64,000 bases of DNA from Apoda limacodes (GCA_946406115.1 OX291558.1:18468205-18532204), one strand, 5' to 3'; counted from the first letter of the stretch, positions 11,180 through 22,586 are shown. Notes: generated by a model not told the origin, from the letters alone. Program-made: numbers and translations.

Positions 11180-11210
11180 TTTTTATACATTTCGACCGAC
11201 AGCTTTATCA
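11180..11210 (-). promoter_or_regulatory. Core promoter of gene B: TATA box and GATA site
   Basis: On the minus strand TATAAAAA (11187-11180) lies about 50 nt upstream of the start codon. TGATAAAG (11210-11203) lies 15 bp further upstream. Genes C and D have the same arrangement. GATA factors are known activators of insect gut digestive enzyme genes; that they act here is inference. Confidence 0.6.
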
Positions 11211-11459
11211 GTATGATGGCCCTTGGATGAATTAATCCCTGATATTTTATTATATTAACGGCTATTGCACACTAGCAATTTACAATATTGTCGAATCGTG
11301 CAATTTAGAAGATGTAGTGCAACTGCATTGCAACTGATTCGTGCACTTCAGCTACTGCAGCCATTCCCAATATAATAACTATCCTTACAAAGGTCTTAGT
11401 AAGAATGTCTATTTCTATCGTCTCGATCAGTGCACGCTACCCCCCTTTTTACCGCATTG

Positions 11460-11870
11460 ACCTTTTTAGAGTTTCGTACGTTAAATGGATTTTTCCCTTA
11501 TAGGATCACTTTTTTGTTCGTCTGTCTGTCTGTCAAGACCCTATTTATTTAAGTTAAAATTAATATCAAATACTAAGGTCTGCGGTCCCTTGAAGCTGTA
11601 AGAAATCAAGCTGCTAATTTAAAAATAATTACGGCCTTTTTTGTCTCATATTTTGGCATTTACCTAGAAATAAATCAAAAAAATAAAAAATCTAACAATC
11701 ATGAAATTTGACACGAAGCAAGATGTTACGTCACAAATATAGGAAAAAATCAAATAACTGATCATAAATCTGTTAAACTTAATCTCATGATGGAAGATCT
11801 ATCTACCTATAATAAGTTTGCAACCTCGGTGCGCAAGCCAGACTCGCACTTGGCTGGTTATTTTTTTTCA
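11460..11870 (+). repeat. Dispersed 'GTCTGTCTGTC' element, diverged full-length copy
   Basis: It begins near 'TTTTTAGAGTTTCGTACGTT', contains 'TTCGTCTGTCTGTCTGTCAA' and ends with 'CCTCGGTGCGCAAGCCAGAC' and 'TCGCACTTGGCTGGTT'. Better copies are at 18872-19315 and 52578-52978. No coding. Confidence 0.5.
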
Positions 11871-12014
11871 ATAAGCTTTAACCAATCCAGCTTACTTACA
11901 CATCAGGCATCTGTCCATATCTTTGTTAACACTGTGTTGATATGCGTTGCAGATATTTAAGATGACAACAGTAGTTAAGACACAATGGTTAAGAGCACAA
12001 CCACTTTCTCATAA

Positions 12015-12331
12015 ATTTATACTAATAATTATAAATGCGAAAGTTTGGATGAATGGATGTTTAATACTTAAGCACGCCAGAACAGCTGAACGGATTTTTT
12101 TGAAATTTGGCAGATAGATTATAGTCTGAAATAAGTATATAGCTACTTTTTATCCCGGAAAATGCAATTGTTTCTGCGGGAATAACCATAACCGAATTCC
12201 ACTTGAAAAAAGTATTGCTATACGGCTATAACTTGCTATAACAAACTATTTTAGTATAATCAAGGAGTTGGCACAGGGATCCTTCGCTGATAACCACATT
12301 CAGGGCTGGCGGAGTCGCTGGCAAAAGCTAG
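12015..12331 (+). mobile_element. Helitron-like non-autonomous element
   Basis: The 5' end 'ACTAATAATTATAAATGCGA' is followed by 'AAGTTTGGATGAATGGATGT', 'CTTTTTATCCCGGAAAATGC' and 'GGCTATAACTTGCTATAACA'. The 3' end is 'GTCGCTGGCAAAAGCTAGTT'. It is one of the best-preserved copies in the window, about 317 bp, with no coding. Confidence 0.7.
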
Positions 12332-12998
12332 TTAGTATATATATTTTTTGTAACTTTTATACATCGTGCGTGTAGAAGGCTCCTAATTTGTTATAATCGA
12401 GTTGACATTGATTATTATATTTACTTATTTATATTATATATACAACAATTAAAATGGATTGAAAAGGTAAGGTAACAGTGATTTTATCTTTTTATAACGA
12501 TTTAGTTTTTAATATCAATAGATAATATCTACATTTAAGGAGACAATAGACAACAGTGACCTTGGTTAAGAATAAAGCAAGCTAAAATTTTACACATCAC
12601 GTTGTATGTTTGTTACGCTTGGCTCGCCACGTTTTTTTTCATTTTTTCGTTTTACGTTAGTATTTTGTGTTGGTATATTGTATGCTGTTCATTTGATGTT
12701 TTATTTTTCTATTTAAATTTTAAGACAACCGGTATGGTTAATGATTACTCACCAAGTAAACCTCACACACCCAAAGGTTCACTGAAACAAATCGCATAAT
12801 GTGATTGCGCTTTTGGATACAAACGTGTAATTGTATTAAGTATATTTTAACTGTGTGTACAAAAAGTGTTTTGTAAATAAATAAATTATGTATTCCAGAA
12901 ATAATTATGAGTTCCTTTACTATGTCGAGATCTACGACAAGTAAACGTATTTAAGGCATTTTTTGTGATTATTTTAGATTTATTTTCATAATTTCTGA
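12332..12998. other. Intergenic, nothing recognised
   Basis: An AT-rich stretch with no supported gene. A short open frame at 12602-12799 is hydrophobic and AT-driven, without a recognisable domain or splice context. Confidence 0.45.
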
Positions 12999-13002
12999 CA
13001 TT

Positions 13003-13050
13003 TACCATCAGGCGGACCGCAAGCTTGTTTCCCACCTTAATGGTATACAA
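13003..13050 (+). mobile_element. LINE 3' tail fragment, opposite orientation
   Basis: The sequence 'TACCATCAGGCGGACCGCAA' is the reverse complement of the tail seen in the Jockey/CR1-like copies. This is the only clear plus-strand tail of that family in the window. Confidence 0.5.
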
Positions 13051-13339
13051 AAAAAGGTTTAGTCTTTTAGTCTCACTAAACTATGTATTTTTCTAAGAAA
13101 AGTACCTAATATGTATATGTGCCACTCCTTCAAGTATAACAAGTCAGATAGGCCATTTTGGGATATTAGGGTATATTGTCGTCTTAGCAGGAATTAAATC
13201 ACAATACTGCTTTGTATTGATATTAAGAAAAAAAATTAAGAGTACCTCTCCATACATCAATCTGAGTTTTTTTTAAGCCCCATTGTGTGTATCGTCGGAT
13301 AGGGCTTCAAAAGCGTATATTTGCGATTCCTGAGTATTC

Positions 13340-13668
13340 GTACACAAGCTAGCGATTTGCTCATAGTAAGCGGTCACTCAGCCTATGAACGCTTGCAACA
13401 CCAAGGGTATCACCCACCAACCCTTCAAAAATCTAATAACTTCTTCCTTGAAGAACCCTATACTGTGTAGTCCTTAGAGACAACCTTGGCAGGGAGCTCA
13501 TTGCGCAACCAAAGCGCTCGCGGGAGGAAGTTTTTCTGAAACCGCACTATTCGTAACCATTTAGGTTCTAAGGTGTGAGGATGAATTCCCTGCCGATTGC
13601 GAGCGGTACGATGGTAAAAAGTAGCCAAGTAGTCATTTCAAACAATTCTTTAGAACACATGCCATATA
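13340..13668 (-). mobile_element. Jockey/CR1-like LINE, 3' end
   Basis: It matches the 3' end at 208-803 through 'GGTCACTCAGCCTATGAACG', 'AACTTCTTCCTTGAAGAACC', 'GGCAGGGAGCTCATT' and 'AATTCCCTGCCGATTGCGAG'. Frames are disrupted. It is 5'-truncated at about 13668. Confidence 0.65.
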
Positions 13669-13975
13669 AGATAGGTATGTTTTTGCCTTTTACGTCTACA
13701 TTTTTTTTTTATTTATAACAAAATCAACCTGTTTATTTATGTTCTTAAGGTGAACCTTGAATGGCGTGTAAAGGCCAAAATTTTTAAAACCAGTTTCTGT
13801 TATCATGAATTATCATTAGGTCACTTATTATCGAGTATTTATTACGTATACTTATTGTACGAATCTGTCTCTGATACAAAAAAAATATTACAGGAGGACC
13901 ATAATTATAATATAACTGTTTTGTACGTACATATACACTAAGTAACAAAATCAGACTATCCTAGATTGTTTATTT

Positions 13976-14030
13976 TTATTAGGGTTCCATACCCAAAGGG
14001 TAATTTTTTTTTTCTGATTTGAATACGCAG
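13976..14030 (+). repeat. Dispersed 'GTCCGTCC' element, left edge
   Basis: The edge 'AGGGTTCCATACCCAAAGGG' opens this element family. The body resumes at about 14545, so the GC-rich block between them may have been inserted into it. Confidence 0.45.
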
Positions 14031-14054
14031 TTGGCAGCCATTACTGCTTCACCG

Positions 14055-14480
14055 AGCTTTTTCGTGCGAGTTTCTGAAGGAGCCTCAGCCCGTATAGCGC
14101 CCAACGCTCAAGGGCTCCCCGCGGGGGGAGCCTCGGCTTGGGTTGTCGCTCTCGGGGGCGTCCCTTCGACCGGCTTGAGTCTCGAACCCGAAGGTGAGTC
14201 ACCGCCAGGAGCTCCCTTCCGTTACGCGGGTGCGGTTGCGATTGAGTGGGGGCGAGAAGCGTCCCGGCACTCTTTGATACCTCTTGTATCCGTTCGGGCG
14301 CCGACGAATCCGAGGACGTCGGCGTCGTGTGAGGGGTGAGTCCCTATTCGGGGAGGTCGTAGAGACTAATCTCGCTATCCGGACAGCGAGATCGTCATCT
14401 GGGGCCGTTAGTACGTGCCGAGGCCGCCTAACGATAGTTTTACGGCTATGCCGAGTTCGGTCGGGAGGATGATACGTTGT
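14055..14480 (+). repeat. GC-rich dispersed repeat, copy 1
   Basis: This block is strikingly GC-rich against its surroundings. Landmarks are 'CAACGCTCAAGGGCTCCCCG', 'GGGGGAGCCTCGGCTTGGGT' and 'TCGAACCCGAAGG'. The same landmarks occur at 44580-44745 in the same orientation, where the copy stops after about 165 bp. Overlapping frames on both strands are a by-product of GC content. It could be the 5' region of a non-LTR element; I cannot assign a family. Confidence 0.6.
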
Positions 14481-14544
14481 GGATTGCACAATTAGTCGAT
14501 TCGGGTGATTTTGTGTACTATTGTAAAAGCGGACTGCCAGGTCT

Positions 14545-14850
14545 TTGAAATATTAGGGAATCGTGGGAGGGTAATAAGCGGAACCCTATTATTAAGACTC
14601 CGCTGTCCGTCCGTCTGCCTGTCATCAGGCTGTAGTATCTCATGAACTGTGATAGTTAGACAGTTGAAATTTTTCACAGAAGATGTATTTCAGTTGCCGC
14701 TATAACAACAAATACTAAAAATCAAAATAAAATAAATATTAAAGGGGGCTCCCATACAACAAACGTGATGTTTTTGCTCGATTTTGCTCGATATTGATAA
14801 CGGCAACAGGTAGACGCAATATTCACAGAATATTTAGTTTTTTTTTTTAT
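14545..14850 (+). repeat. Dispersed 'GTCCGTCC' element, body
   Basis: Landmarks are 'TAATAAGCGGAACCCTATTA', 'CCGCTGTCCGTCCGTCTG', 'TCACAGAAGATGTATTTC', 'GCTCCCATACAACAAACGTG' and 'TTGATAACGGCAACAGGTAG'. The 3' terminus with GACTCGCACTTGGCC is missing. Confidence 0.65.
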
Positions 14851-15899
14851 TTGGCCGATTTATTAAAACTGGACCTTAGCGCGTTACCTCCTTGACACAC
14901 TGAACAACAAAAACTGGAATAGAACTCACAAGGAGGTGAGAGTGACAATTCCAGTCGCTTGAGACAATCTTTGCTGTTATTTTGGCATTCAGTTTCAGAA
15001 AGATCAACTTCAGAAGCTCTGAAGCGTACTTCTGAAGTTGTCACTGAGGCAACTGATGAACGCGTTCTTAACCTCTGTATTAGATCATTTCAGGTCATAG
15101 TTAAATAAAGTTAGATCGGTGCAAATCCACTAGTTAAATATGCGGTACTGGCACCACAACTTTTTGCTAACTAAGACTGTAGGAAGAAGCAGTTCAATAT
15201 AACTGCTAAAACTAATTCTGATAGAGGTGCGATAAGTACCTTCGTCAATGACTTAGTCACTATGTTGACCTCAAAGCAAAGACATTTTTTTAATATAATT
15301 TTAATATGAAAGCGTGGGGTTCGGTTAGGGTAAAATATTTTTCCTAGATGTGCCTGATCTAACAGGGAAAACTTGCATTATCACTGACATCCTTGTAGAA
15401 GCCAGGAGACAAGGCAAAATTGCCATTGCCAAAACGTTTTCGGAAATCGCTGCCACACTGCTTTCTGCTCGCGTAATTACGTATACCATGTTTAAGTTTC
15501 CTATCAATTTAGAGACCAACAAAACCCAAGTCAATTGGATGCCACTTAACAGTGACAAGGATCACTCGCTGAGGAACAGCGCTACGATATAGGATAAATG
15601 TACGATAGAAAACAGGAAAGCGATACCATAGCAAACAATAAATTAACGAGGTGGATGCTTTATTGAAACGATTCTTATAAAAATTGTACATTCATAGACT
15701 GAGCTTGACTTGGGTAGGAATCCACACGCTTACAACTTCTACGATGCTCGTCTAATAGTTGGTGAAGAAATATATTTACCAGGGGTCTCTCTTCAAGTAA
15801 ACTACCGGACGCTCTTGGTTTAGTGGTTCCCACCATACAAGAACTGATTCGTCTGTTGAAAACGAGAATTTGCTTTCACAAAGAAGAAGAAATAAAGTG
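14851..15899. other. Intergenic, unassigned
   Basis: No gene can be supported. An open frame at 15350-15592 starts 'DLTGKTCIITD', reminiscent of short-chain dehydrogenase N-termini, but the glycine motif and later motifs do not follow. A longer frame around 15700-15830 contains 'YNFYDARLIVGEEIYLPG' and has no recognised relative. Confidence 0.4.
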
Positions 15900-16030
15900 T
15901 TTGTACACTTCTATTATTACTGTTGCCGATTGAGATGACGCCACCTATTACTCTGTAGAATTCCTCATTTCTCATCCGGCAAGTGGATTTTCTGCGCAAG
16001 TGCAATGTCCTGTTCATACTTCTTCGCAAC
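15900..16030 (-). pseudogene. Possible relic of a protease exon 1
   Basis: A minus-strand frame reads 'RNEEFYRVIGGVISIGNSNN', which resembles the activation region of gene B ('TDDYRVVGGAISMQASHPHL'). At DNA level TACAGAGTAATAGGTGGCGT lines up with the gene B sequence with mostly transition differences over about 30 nt. There is no signal peptide in frame, no donor at the family position, and no neighbouring exons 2-5 down to 11130. I read it as a possible decayed exon 1 of a lost array member. Chance similarity is a real alternative. Confidence 0.3.
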
Positions 16031-16365
16031 GCAACTCCGGCGTATTATATAACGACACTTGACTCAAACTCATCTTCTGCAGAGAAACATGATTAAGGCA
16101 GAAATTTAAAAGGGTTGTGGCGTTGGCGTAAGATTTTCGTATCATCCTATAGATGATCTTAGTTATACATAATCGCGTATGTAACAACTTACAACCTTAT
16201 ATGACTTGCATTGAGTTAAACTTAGAGTTTTAGTACTTACCTTATTCTTAGTGTACGCTTAATATGTCATCTGCACGGTCGGTAAGTGATAATGTGATAA
16301 GCGAGAAGTGCTGCCAACAAACTGCTCAGAAGTTTGGCAGAACACAATGTTTAGTAATTCAGCCT

Positions 16366-16530
16366 TTTTAGGATTCCGTACCCAAAGGGTAATTAGCGGA
16401 ACCCTATTACTAAGACTCCGCTGTCCGTCCGTCTGTCCGTTCGTCCGTCTGTCACCAGGCTGTATCTCATGAATCGTGATAGTGAGACAGTTGAATGTTC
16501 TAGAAAAATTTTCTAAGCATATTCGGTAAA
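16366..16530 (+). repeat. Dispersed 'GTCCGTCC' element, truncated
   Basis: It begins 'TTAGGATTCCGTACCCAAAG' and contains 'TAGCGGAACCCTATTACTAA' and 'GTCACCAGGCTGTATCTCAT'. It breaks off after 'GACAGTTGAATG'. Confidence 0.6.
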
Positions 16531-16870
16531 TGTTTTGTACGGGCACAATAATTATTTTGTCCTTTTTTTATGTGCATTTACAATTTACATACAACGGTTT
16601 GTGCATGAGCAAGGTGTGAGCTAACGTTATTAAAATTAATTTATTAATAAATGATTTTTGATAACACAGCTTTGTTGTGTGTGTGGGATGTGTTCTGAGA
16701 TGATGTCTATGTTGCAACTTTATTAAATAACATTTATTACATTTTAGCACGAAAACGTCACCCGTATGCCAATAGTGCACAGCGCAGACTTTTAATAAAA
16801 ACGTTATTGAAGGACTCATATAGAAAGGTTAACACGAGACGAGGTGCGTGTCTATCCAGTTTTAATAATG

Positions 16871-17108
16871 ACTGACTCGCAGCCTAGTTGGTAGTGTGGC
16901 CGGCTGCTGTGCAGAGAGTGTGACTTCGATTCCCGCACTGGACAAACATTTATGTGATAAACATTTATGTTTGCCTTGAGTATAGGTGTATTTATTTACA
17001 AAAATATATGTATTGGTATCCGTTGATTGGTATCCATAACACAAGCTTTGCTCACTTTGGGGCCAGACGATGTCCCTGTGTGTAATGTGTAAAGATATTT
17101 ATTTAAAA
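16871..17108 (+). mobile_element. tRNA-derived SINE, full-length copy
   Basis: The head 'GACTCGCAGCCTAGTTGGTA' supplies an A-box-like 'TAGTTGGTAGTG', and 'GACTTCGATTCCCGCACTGG' supplies a B-box ('TTCGATTCC'). The body has 'ACAAACATTTATG', 'GGTATCCATAACACAAGC' and 'TCCCTGTGTGTAATGTGTAA'. It ends in an A-rich tail (17097-17120). Spacing of the two boxes fits a Pol III internal promoter. A second full copy is at 58078-58312 on the minus strand. Confidence 0.75.
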
Positions 17109-17589
17109 TAAAAAAAAAAAATTATAGCTTCCTGATTGGCCATCCCCATACGACTATGACAGTGTGTGCAACTAAAACTGTAAATATGATTAACCAAAGT
17201 GCATTAGCTGTGACGACCGGCCTGATCTGTGTGAAAGCATAGATGATTTATCTGCGACATCTGCAAGTAACCACGTGGAGACCGCTAGCTCCAAAACTGA
17301 GGTTTCAATAGCCAGCTAAAACAAGGACAGCAAACCTGTTACGCGTGGTACAGCGAGGCCCACTGCGGTTCCGAGTAGTTCACCGAGCATACCAGACAAA
17401 CCGGTATATGTGACTAATAGCAAGTTATTGACTCTACATGGCGATAGCTGTTTAACAAACCCATCACGTGAGTAACCAGAGTTCAAAGTCCAAAAAACTG
17501 AAACTGTGCCGATATCGAAAAATGAGGACGGTCATCAGGAACTTTTACATTAATCAGCAAGGCACATGGAACCACAAGCTGTCTAGACC

Positions 17590-18830
17590 ATTGCTTAGTT
17601 TCTGTGTCCGCGTGGAATTTAGTTGTAGAGTACACTATGACTTACTGGCCTGATCATTATCCTCTAGAATTAAGATTTAATGTATGGTCAGTTAAGATTG
17701 CTAAGCTCAGATTGTTTTACGAAAACATAGCAGCATCAAGAAGATCTTCAATCATAATGAAGTGGTGATAAGATAATCGTGAACAGATTAAAATGGATAT
17801 TCTTGCATATCACTATTCAAAAAAGAATTTAAAAACTTTTGGAAAGGAACAAAAGAGTTAATACTTATGTCTACTGTTCCCATCAGCGTCGAAGTCTCAT
17901 TGTGACAAACCATATCAGATTGCAATCGTGTTTTAAAGTCATATTCAGGTAGAACCCTCGGCTGACGCCTTCACGCCACAGTAAGTGAGATCAAAAAGGT
18001 CATTAAAAATATGACAAAAGGAAAATCCCTGGGGCTTGATAGTCTCAGCATTAAGCATTTACAGAATGTAGGCAACCACCGGCCGAGGGCACTTGCTATG
18101 TTCCTATACATTATGTGTATATGTGTATATCTCACAAAAGTACTAGACAGTTTGCTTAACCGTAAACTTAGCAAACATGTGAAGTTTAGCGATGCTTAGT
18201 TCGGTTTTAGGCTTGGGCTCTCTACAGAAACTGCAGTACTATACTGACAGAAAGACTCCGGTTTATGCCTGCTTTCTGGATCTGTCAAAGGCTTTTGATA
18301 TGGCATAAAATGAAAGCTGAAACTGCCTTTGATTATCGGTACAACATTTAAATAAATTTTGTACCCGCCCGGGCACAATGTCAGAACCGTATGTGTTAAG
18401 GTGTGAAATAAGTCAAGGAAGTACGACTTCATTAGTCTTTACTTTAACGGGCTTAAAGCGGAGCTCAGCAACATTGGTGGTGGCTGCTCCATAGATGCTA
18501 TATTTGTAAACAATATTGGTTTTTTTTTATACCACGAAGTTAGAAAACAAGCTTGCGGTCCGCCTGATGATAAACGGTCACCGCAACCTATGAACCCTCA
18601 AAAATCTAATAACTTCCTTCTTGAAGAACCTTATACTTTAGTCCTTAGAGAAACCTTTGGCTGGGAGTTCATTCCACAACCCAAGTGTAGTTACGCTGAC
18701 GATATGGTGTTGTTGGGTCCCACAATAAGTGCCATAAGAAAACTCCTTAAGAGGTGCGAAAAATATGCCGGAGCACATGGGCTTGTTATAACGTGGCGAA
18801 AAGCGAGGTACTAGTGTTTTAATGCCGTGG
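17590..18830 (+). pseudogene. LINE endonuclease/reverse transcriptase remnant
   Basis: Plus-strand frame pieces include 'DHYPLELRFNVWSVKIAKLR' (17655-17715), 'FGFRLGSL' with 'TPVYACFLDLSKAFDMA' (18200-18305), 'ISQGSTTSLVF' (18410) and 'CSYADDMVLLGPTISAIRKL' (18685-18745). The YADD box is the RT catalytic core. Many stops and shifts break the frame. A minus-strand LINE tail (18527-18690) is inserted just before the YADD motif. The class is CR1/L2-like by motif flavour only. Confidence 0.65.
18527..18690 (-). mobile_element. Jockey/CR1-like LINE tail nested in another LINE
   Basis: Landmarks are 'AAGCTTGCGGTCCGCCTGAT', 'TCTTGAAGAACCTTATAC' and 'TGGGAGTTCATTCCACAACC'. It interrupts the older plus-strand RT remnant, so it inserted later. 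Confidence 0.7.
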
Positions 18831-18871
18831 TCATAAAAATACCACTTAAACGAAGTTGCGTTGAACATAGT

Positions 18872-19315
18872 TTTTAGGGTTCTGTACCTAACGGGTAATT
18901 AGCGGAACCCTATTACTAAGACTTCGCTGTTCGTCCGTCCGTCCGTCTGTCACCAGGCTGTATCTCATGAACCGTGACAGTTAGACAGTTGAAATTTTCA
19001 CAGAAGATGTATTTCTGTTACCGCTATAACAACAAATAAAAAACATATTAAAATAAATATTTCAGGGGGCTCCCATACAACAAACGTGATTTTTTTGCTC
19101 GATTTTGCTCGATATTAATAACGACAACAAGTAGACGCTTTAAATATTTACAGAATATTAAGTTATATAGTTACTTTAAACATAAATTATTAAATTAAAA
19201 TAAAACAAACATTCAAGGGGGGCTCTCATATAACATACGTGATTTTTTTAGCCGTTTTTATAGATAATGGTTCCGAACCCTCCGTGCGGGAGTCCGACTC
19301 GTACTTGGCCTATTT
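18872..19315 (+). repeat. Dispersed 'GTCCGTCC' element, complete copy
   Basis: The element runs from 'TTTTTAGGGTTCTGTACCTA' through 'TCCGTCCGTCCGTCTGTCAC', 'GCTCCCATACAACAAACGTG' and a repeated second 'GGCTCTCATATAACATACGT' block. It ends with 'GAACCCTCCGTGCGGGAGTC' and 'CGACTCGTACTTGGCC'. The two edges carry short complementary sequences (AGGGTTC and GAACCCT). No coding. The internal half-duplication is also present at 52578. Confidence 0.7.
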
Positions 19316-19768
19316 TTTATATAACTGAGCTACTGGATTTCGGAGGGCCTCATCAACAAATGAGGATTAAGAGAGGGAGCGCCGGACGTTCGCTGTTATA
19401 AGCAATTAGCTGGGCCGCAGATTCGCGAGTTGCGCAGGAGCACTAAAATTTTCACTTTTTAAGTCTTTTTGCAAATCTTTAGATACGTGCAATCTGTGGG
19501 TCACCTATATAAAGCAATCAATGCCCTGCGCCTGTAATATAATATCGCGTTCAGGATGTTGTTTGGGCTGCCGCGGCACTGCAGCGCATCCGGCATGTTT
19601 GCGGACTCACATACTGATGGTTTTCATGTCATCTTAAGGAAAAGAGCAGCTTCGATGCTGAGTCATATTCGAGGCAGCACCAATAATATCCTAAGAGTAA
19701 TAGCTTGCAGATTAGACTGTCCATTATTGTGGAGGGCAGCACAACTTCACGTAATCTTTTGTAATTAA
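19316..19768. other. Intergenic, nothing recognised
   Basis: No motif or gene could be assigned. An open frame at 19556-19768 (70 codons) has no recognisable domain. Confidence 0.4.
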
Positions 19769-20040
19769 TACTATTTTTTTAAACGACTTCAAAAAAAAGA
19801 GATGCTCAGTTTAACCCGTATATTTGTATTTGGTTATCTCGCATTTGGTTGAACCGATTTTGATGCAGTTTTCAGAAAAGTATTTTCTACTAATATATTT
19901 TTTAAGTATTTTCTTCTGTACCGTTAGTAACATATATGGACCATGTTGTCTGAAATAAACTTGTAATTGAAAAAAGGAGTCGAATATTTCCACCAGCGTA
20001 GTTCCTTTTTTTTGTTTTTTCTTTCAGATTTTTATTGTTT
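19769..20040 (+). repeat. Dispersed 'ACGACTTCAAAAAAAAGAG' repeat
   Basis: It begins 'TTAAACGACTTCAAAAAAAA' and continues with 'GGTTGAACCGATTTTGATGC'. I know this as a very common insect dispersed sequence (consensus AACCGACTTC plus AAAAAAGGAGG). A relative is at 39525-39840. Confidence 0.5.
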
Positions 20041-20104
20041 GGTGATTTCTCAGAAAACCGTTAAATTGACCCATTAATTGGACCACGAAGATTAATACTT
20101 TCTC

Positions 20105-21950
20105 GTACATTAATAATAATAATAATAATGAAGCCTTTATTACCAAATCATTACATTTTTAGTTATAATTACATTGTTTTGACACCGGTACGTATTAATG
20201 ATCGTCTGGCTCTTCAGCATAGGCCTCCCCAAGGGCTTTCCAGACTGCCCTATTTTGTGCTGTTCTCATCCAACACGGTCCTGCTAATTTCCTCATGTCA
20301 TCTTCCCATTTGCGGTGTGGTCTGCCTCTCTTCCTTTTGTTATATCTGGGGTACTATTCGTTACGGCTTTAGCCCATTTGTCTTTGTCACTCCTTGCCAT
20401 ATGGCCTGCCCATTTCCACTTTAGTTTCTTGACTCCATATTTCACGTCAGTAAATTTTGTTTGTGATCGTATTGATTTTAGTCGTATTTTATCTCTTATT
20501 TTTATATTGAGCATACTGCGTTCCATGCTATGTAGACAGGTTTGTAGTCTTTTTATGTCCTCGTTTGTTAGACTCCATGTCTGGCAACCATAAGTCAAAC
20601 TTGGTAGTATACATGAGTTAAATATTTTCTTTTTCGCTTTGATTGCTATCTCGGGGTTTTTCATAACTTCTTTTAAAGAGCAGTTTCTCTTCCATGCTAG
20701 GGTTATTCTATTATTTATCTCTTTCCTTGTTAGTTCTGTTGGAGATATGATTTGCTCTAGATATGTATACTCGTCTACGTATTCTATGACGCTGTTGTTC
20801 GGAATTATGGGAATTTTCTCTTTATTAGACATAACTTTTGTTTTTGCTGTGTTTATTGTCAGGCCAACTTTTTCACTTTCGTAGATAAGGTCTTCGAGCA
20901 TCCTTTGTAAGGTATTTGGTTGTTCGCTGATTAATATTAGATCGTCTGCAAATCTTAAGTGGTTTAATGATACTCCATTAAATTTTATTTATTTATTTAT
21001 TTCAGCAGACATCTGCATCACTCACAGTTACCCAACACGTGAATATACCATATTCGCTCCAGTCTAGGTTTTTTAATACGTGTTCCAGAATTGCAGAGAA
21101 AAGTTTTGGTGGCATCGGGTCTCCTTTGTCTAACGCCCCGTTCAATATGAAAGTAGTCTCCTGTCTTTTCTGTTCGAATCTTTGCTTTCATATTCTTGTA
21201 TATCCCGGAAATCCCGAATATATTTTTTATTGATCCCTTGTGACGCTAGGGCCTCCCAAATTTTACTATGCTTTAAAGAATCGAATGCCTTGTTGTAATC
21301 TACAAAAGCCATATAATATGCTATGCTATATTCGTTGCATTTTTGTATGACTTGTTTGATAGTGTGTAAGTGGTCTATTGTAGAAAAGCCGCTGCGAAAC
21401 TCTGATTGTTCTTTAGGTTGGTTCTCGTCTAAAAGTTTTGTCATGCGGTCTAGTAGTATTTTCGAGAATATTTTTTGCAACTTAATAGTATAGCAACTTC
21501 CTCTTTCAGTATACATGGAATTGATTCTTCGTTGTATATCATGTTAGGAGTATATGGCGACATGGATAGTGAACTTGATTCCACTCCGCTGTAGAATTCT
21601 CGGTAAAAGTCCGTTGCCACATCTAAAATGTCATTTATGCTTGTTTGGATTTTCTTATTCTTGCTATGTATCATATTACTAATCCAGTTTGAACCCTCCT
21701 AAACGCTTTTTATTTATAATATACCAATTTATCTTTTGCAATGCTTGCTCTAGTTCCATTAAAGATTCGTGTATTTTTAATGTTCTTACGTTTAATGTTG
21801 GTATGTACAGCTTATTTCTATTTTTTTTCATATTTTCTTCATTGTTATGCACGAATTTCTTTTGTGTAGTTTCGGAGGTTCCTTTGTTATTGAGCCCTTG
21901 GGGGGTGTGGTCGGCAATGGTTCCGCGGTGACCAGCCGTATCTCGTACAT
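20105..21950 (-). pseudogene. RTE-clade LINE with broken reverse transcriptase
   Basis: Minus-strand frames supply RT domains in order. 21674-21450 is the N-terminal linker ('DILDVATDFYREFYSG'). 21516-21142 has 'LLDENQPKEQSEFRSGFST' and 'YYMAFVDYNKAFDSLKHSK' (palm). 20901-20293 has 'LTINTAKTKVMSN', 'YTYLEQIISP', 'FNSCILPSLTYGCQTW' and 'KWKWAGHMARSDKDKW' (thumb and C-terminal region). The frame then continues shifted with 'WMRTAQNRAVWKALGEAYAE' near 20230. The YADD region between 21140 and 20900 is disrupted. The 3' end has a (TAA)n tail at 20106-20129, typical for RTE. The order matches craniofacial-development-protein-like RTE polyproteins. Not functional. Confidence 0.8.
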
Positions 21951-22580
21951 TGCTTTAGGGATAAAGAGTAGCCTCTTTCCTTATCTGTCGCTCCAACTAT
22001 CTCTTTGCCAAATTTTATCTAGAAAGAAGATGTAAGGCCAAACAAAAAAACTCACTTTCGCATTTATAATATTAGTAGGTGGCGACACCTATGGTCAGTT
22101 GCCACCGTTATTTAGAAAGTGGACTACGCAGATAGAATATATTAAATTAAATAAACAAAAGAAGCCGTAAGGAGAATCTCATGCACTCTCGTGTGAATAA
22201 ATGTTTTTTTAATCCATTCAAGGTTCGTTAGCACGCACTGCACTGTGACATTAAGATACACCAAAGAAAAGTCATTCAGGAGCTCCTGTTATTACTGTGG
22301 GACACACATGGCGTTTCAGCGACAACGGGCTCAGGTTTCAGTCTAATTGCAAGCAGGTAGCGAGGTACTATTAACTTATGTTCAGTATTGGCGAATAGAA
22401 CACTTATTCATGGGTTGAGACCTATATCTCAACGCGATACGATTGGTTGAGCAGAACTGTTTTCAAAACATAGTGCATGAGAGGGGCTGGAGGGATGGTA
22501 AGGCAGTGAGATTGTAGTTAAAATTAAAAAAACCAGTAGGTATGGAGAATAACAATAAATCAATATTCAATATTGTGTCT
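21951..22580. other. Intergenic downstream of gene C
   Basis: No gene is supported. The stretch begins with what may be the 5' remainder of the RTE element and is otherwise unassigned. Confidence 0.4.
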
Positions 22581-22586
22581 TTTATT
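22581..22586 (-). terminator. Poly(A) signal of gene C
   Basis: AATAAA on the minus strand about 30 nt past the stop codon of gene C. Confidence 0.65.

Noticed and set aside
14019..14489. Long overlapping frames on both strands in GC-rich DNA
   Set aside because: They follow from GC composition of a dispersed repeat; there is no domain and the second copy at 44580 does not keep the frame.
15350..15592. Frame starting 'MPDLTGKTCIITD', similar to short-chain dehydrogenase N-termini
   Set aside because: The glycine-rich cofactor motif, the NAG motif and the YxxxK site do not follow in any frame, and the match is only about 11 residues.
16871..17108. A functional tRNA gene
   Set aside because: A and B boxes are present, but no cloverleaf with acceptor stem can be formed and the sequence continues into a SINE body.
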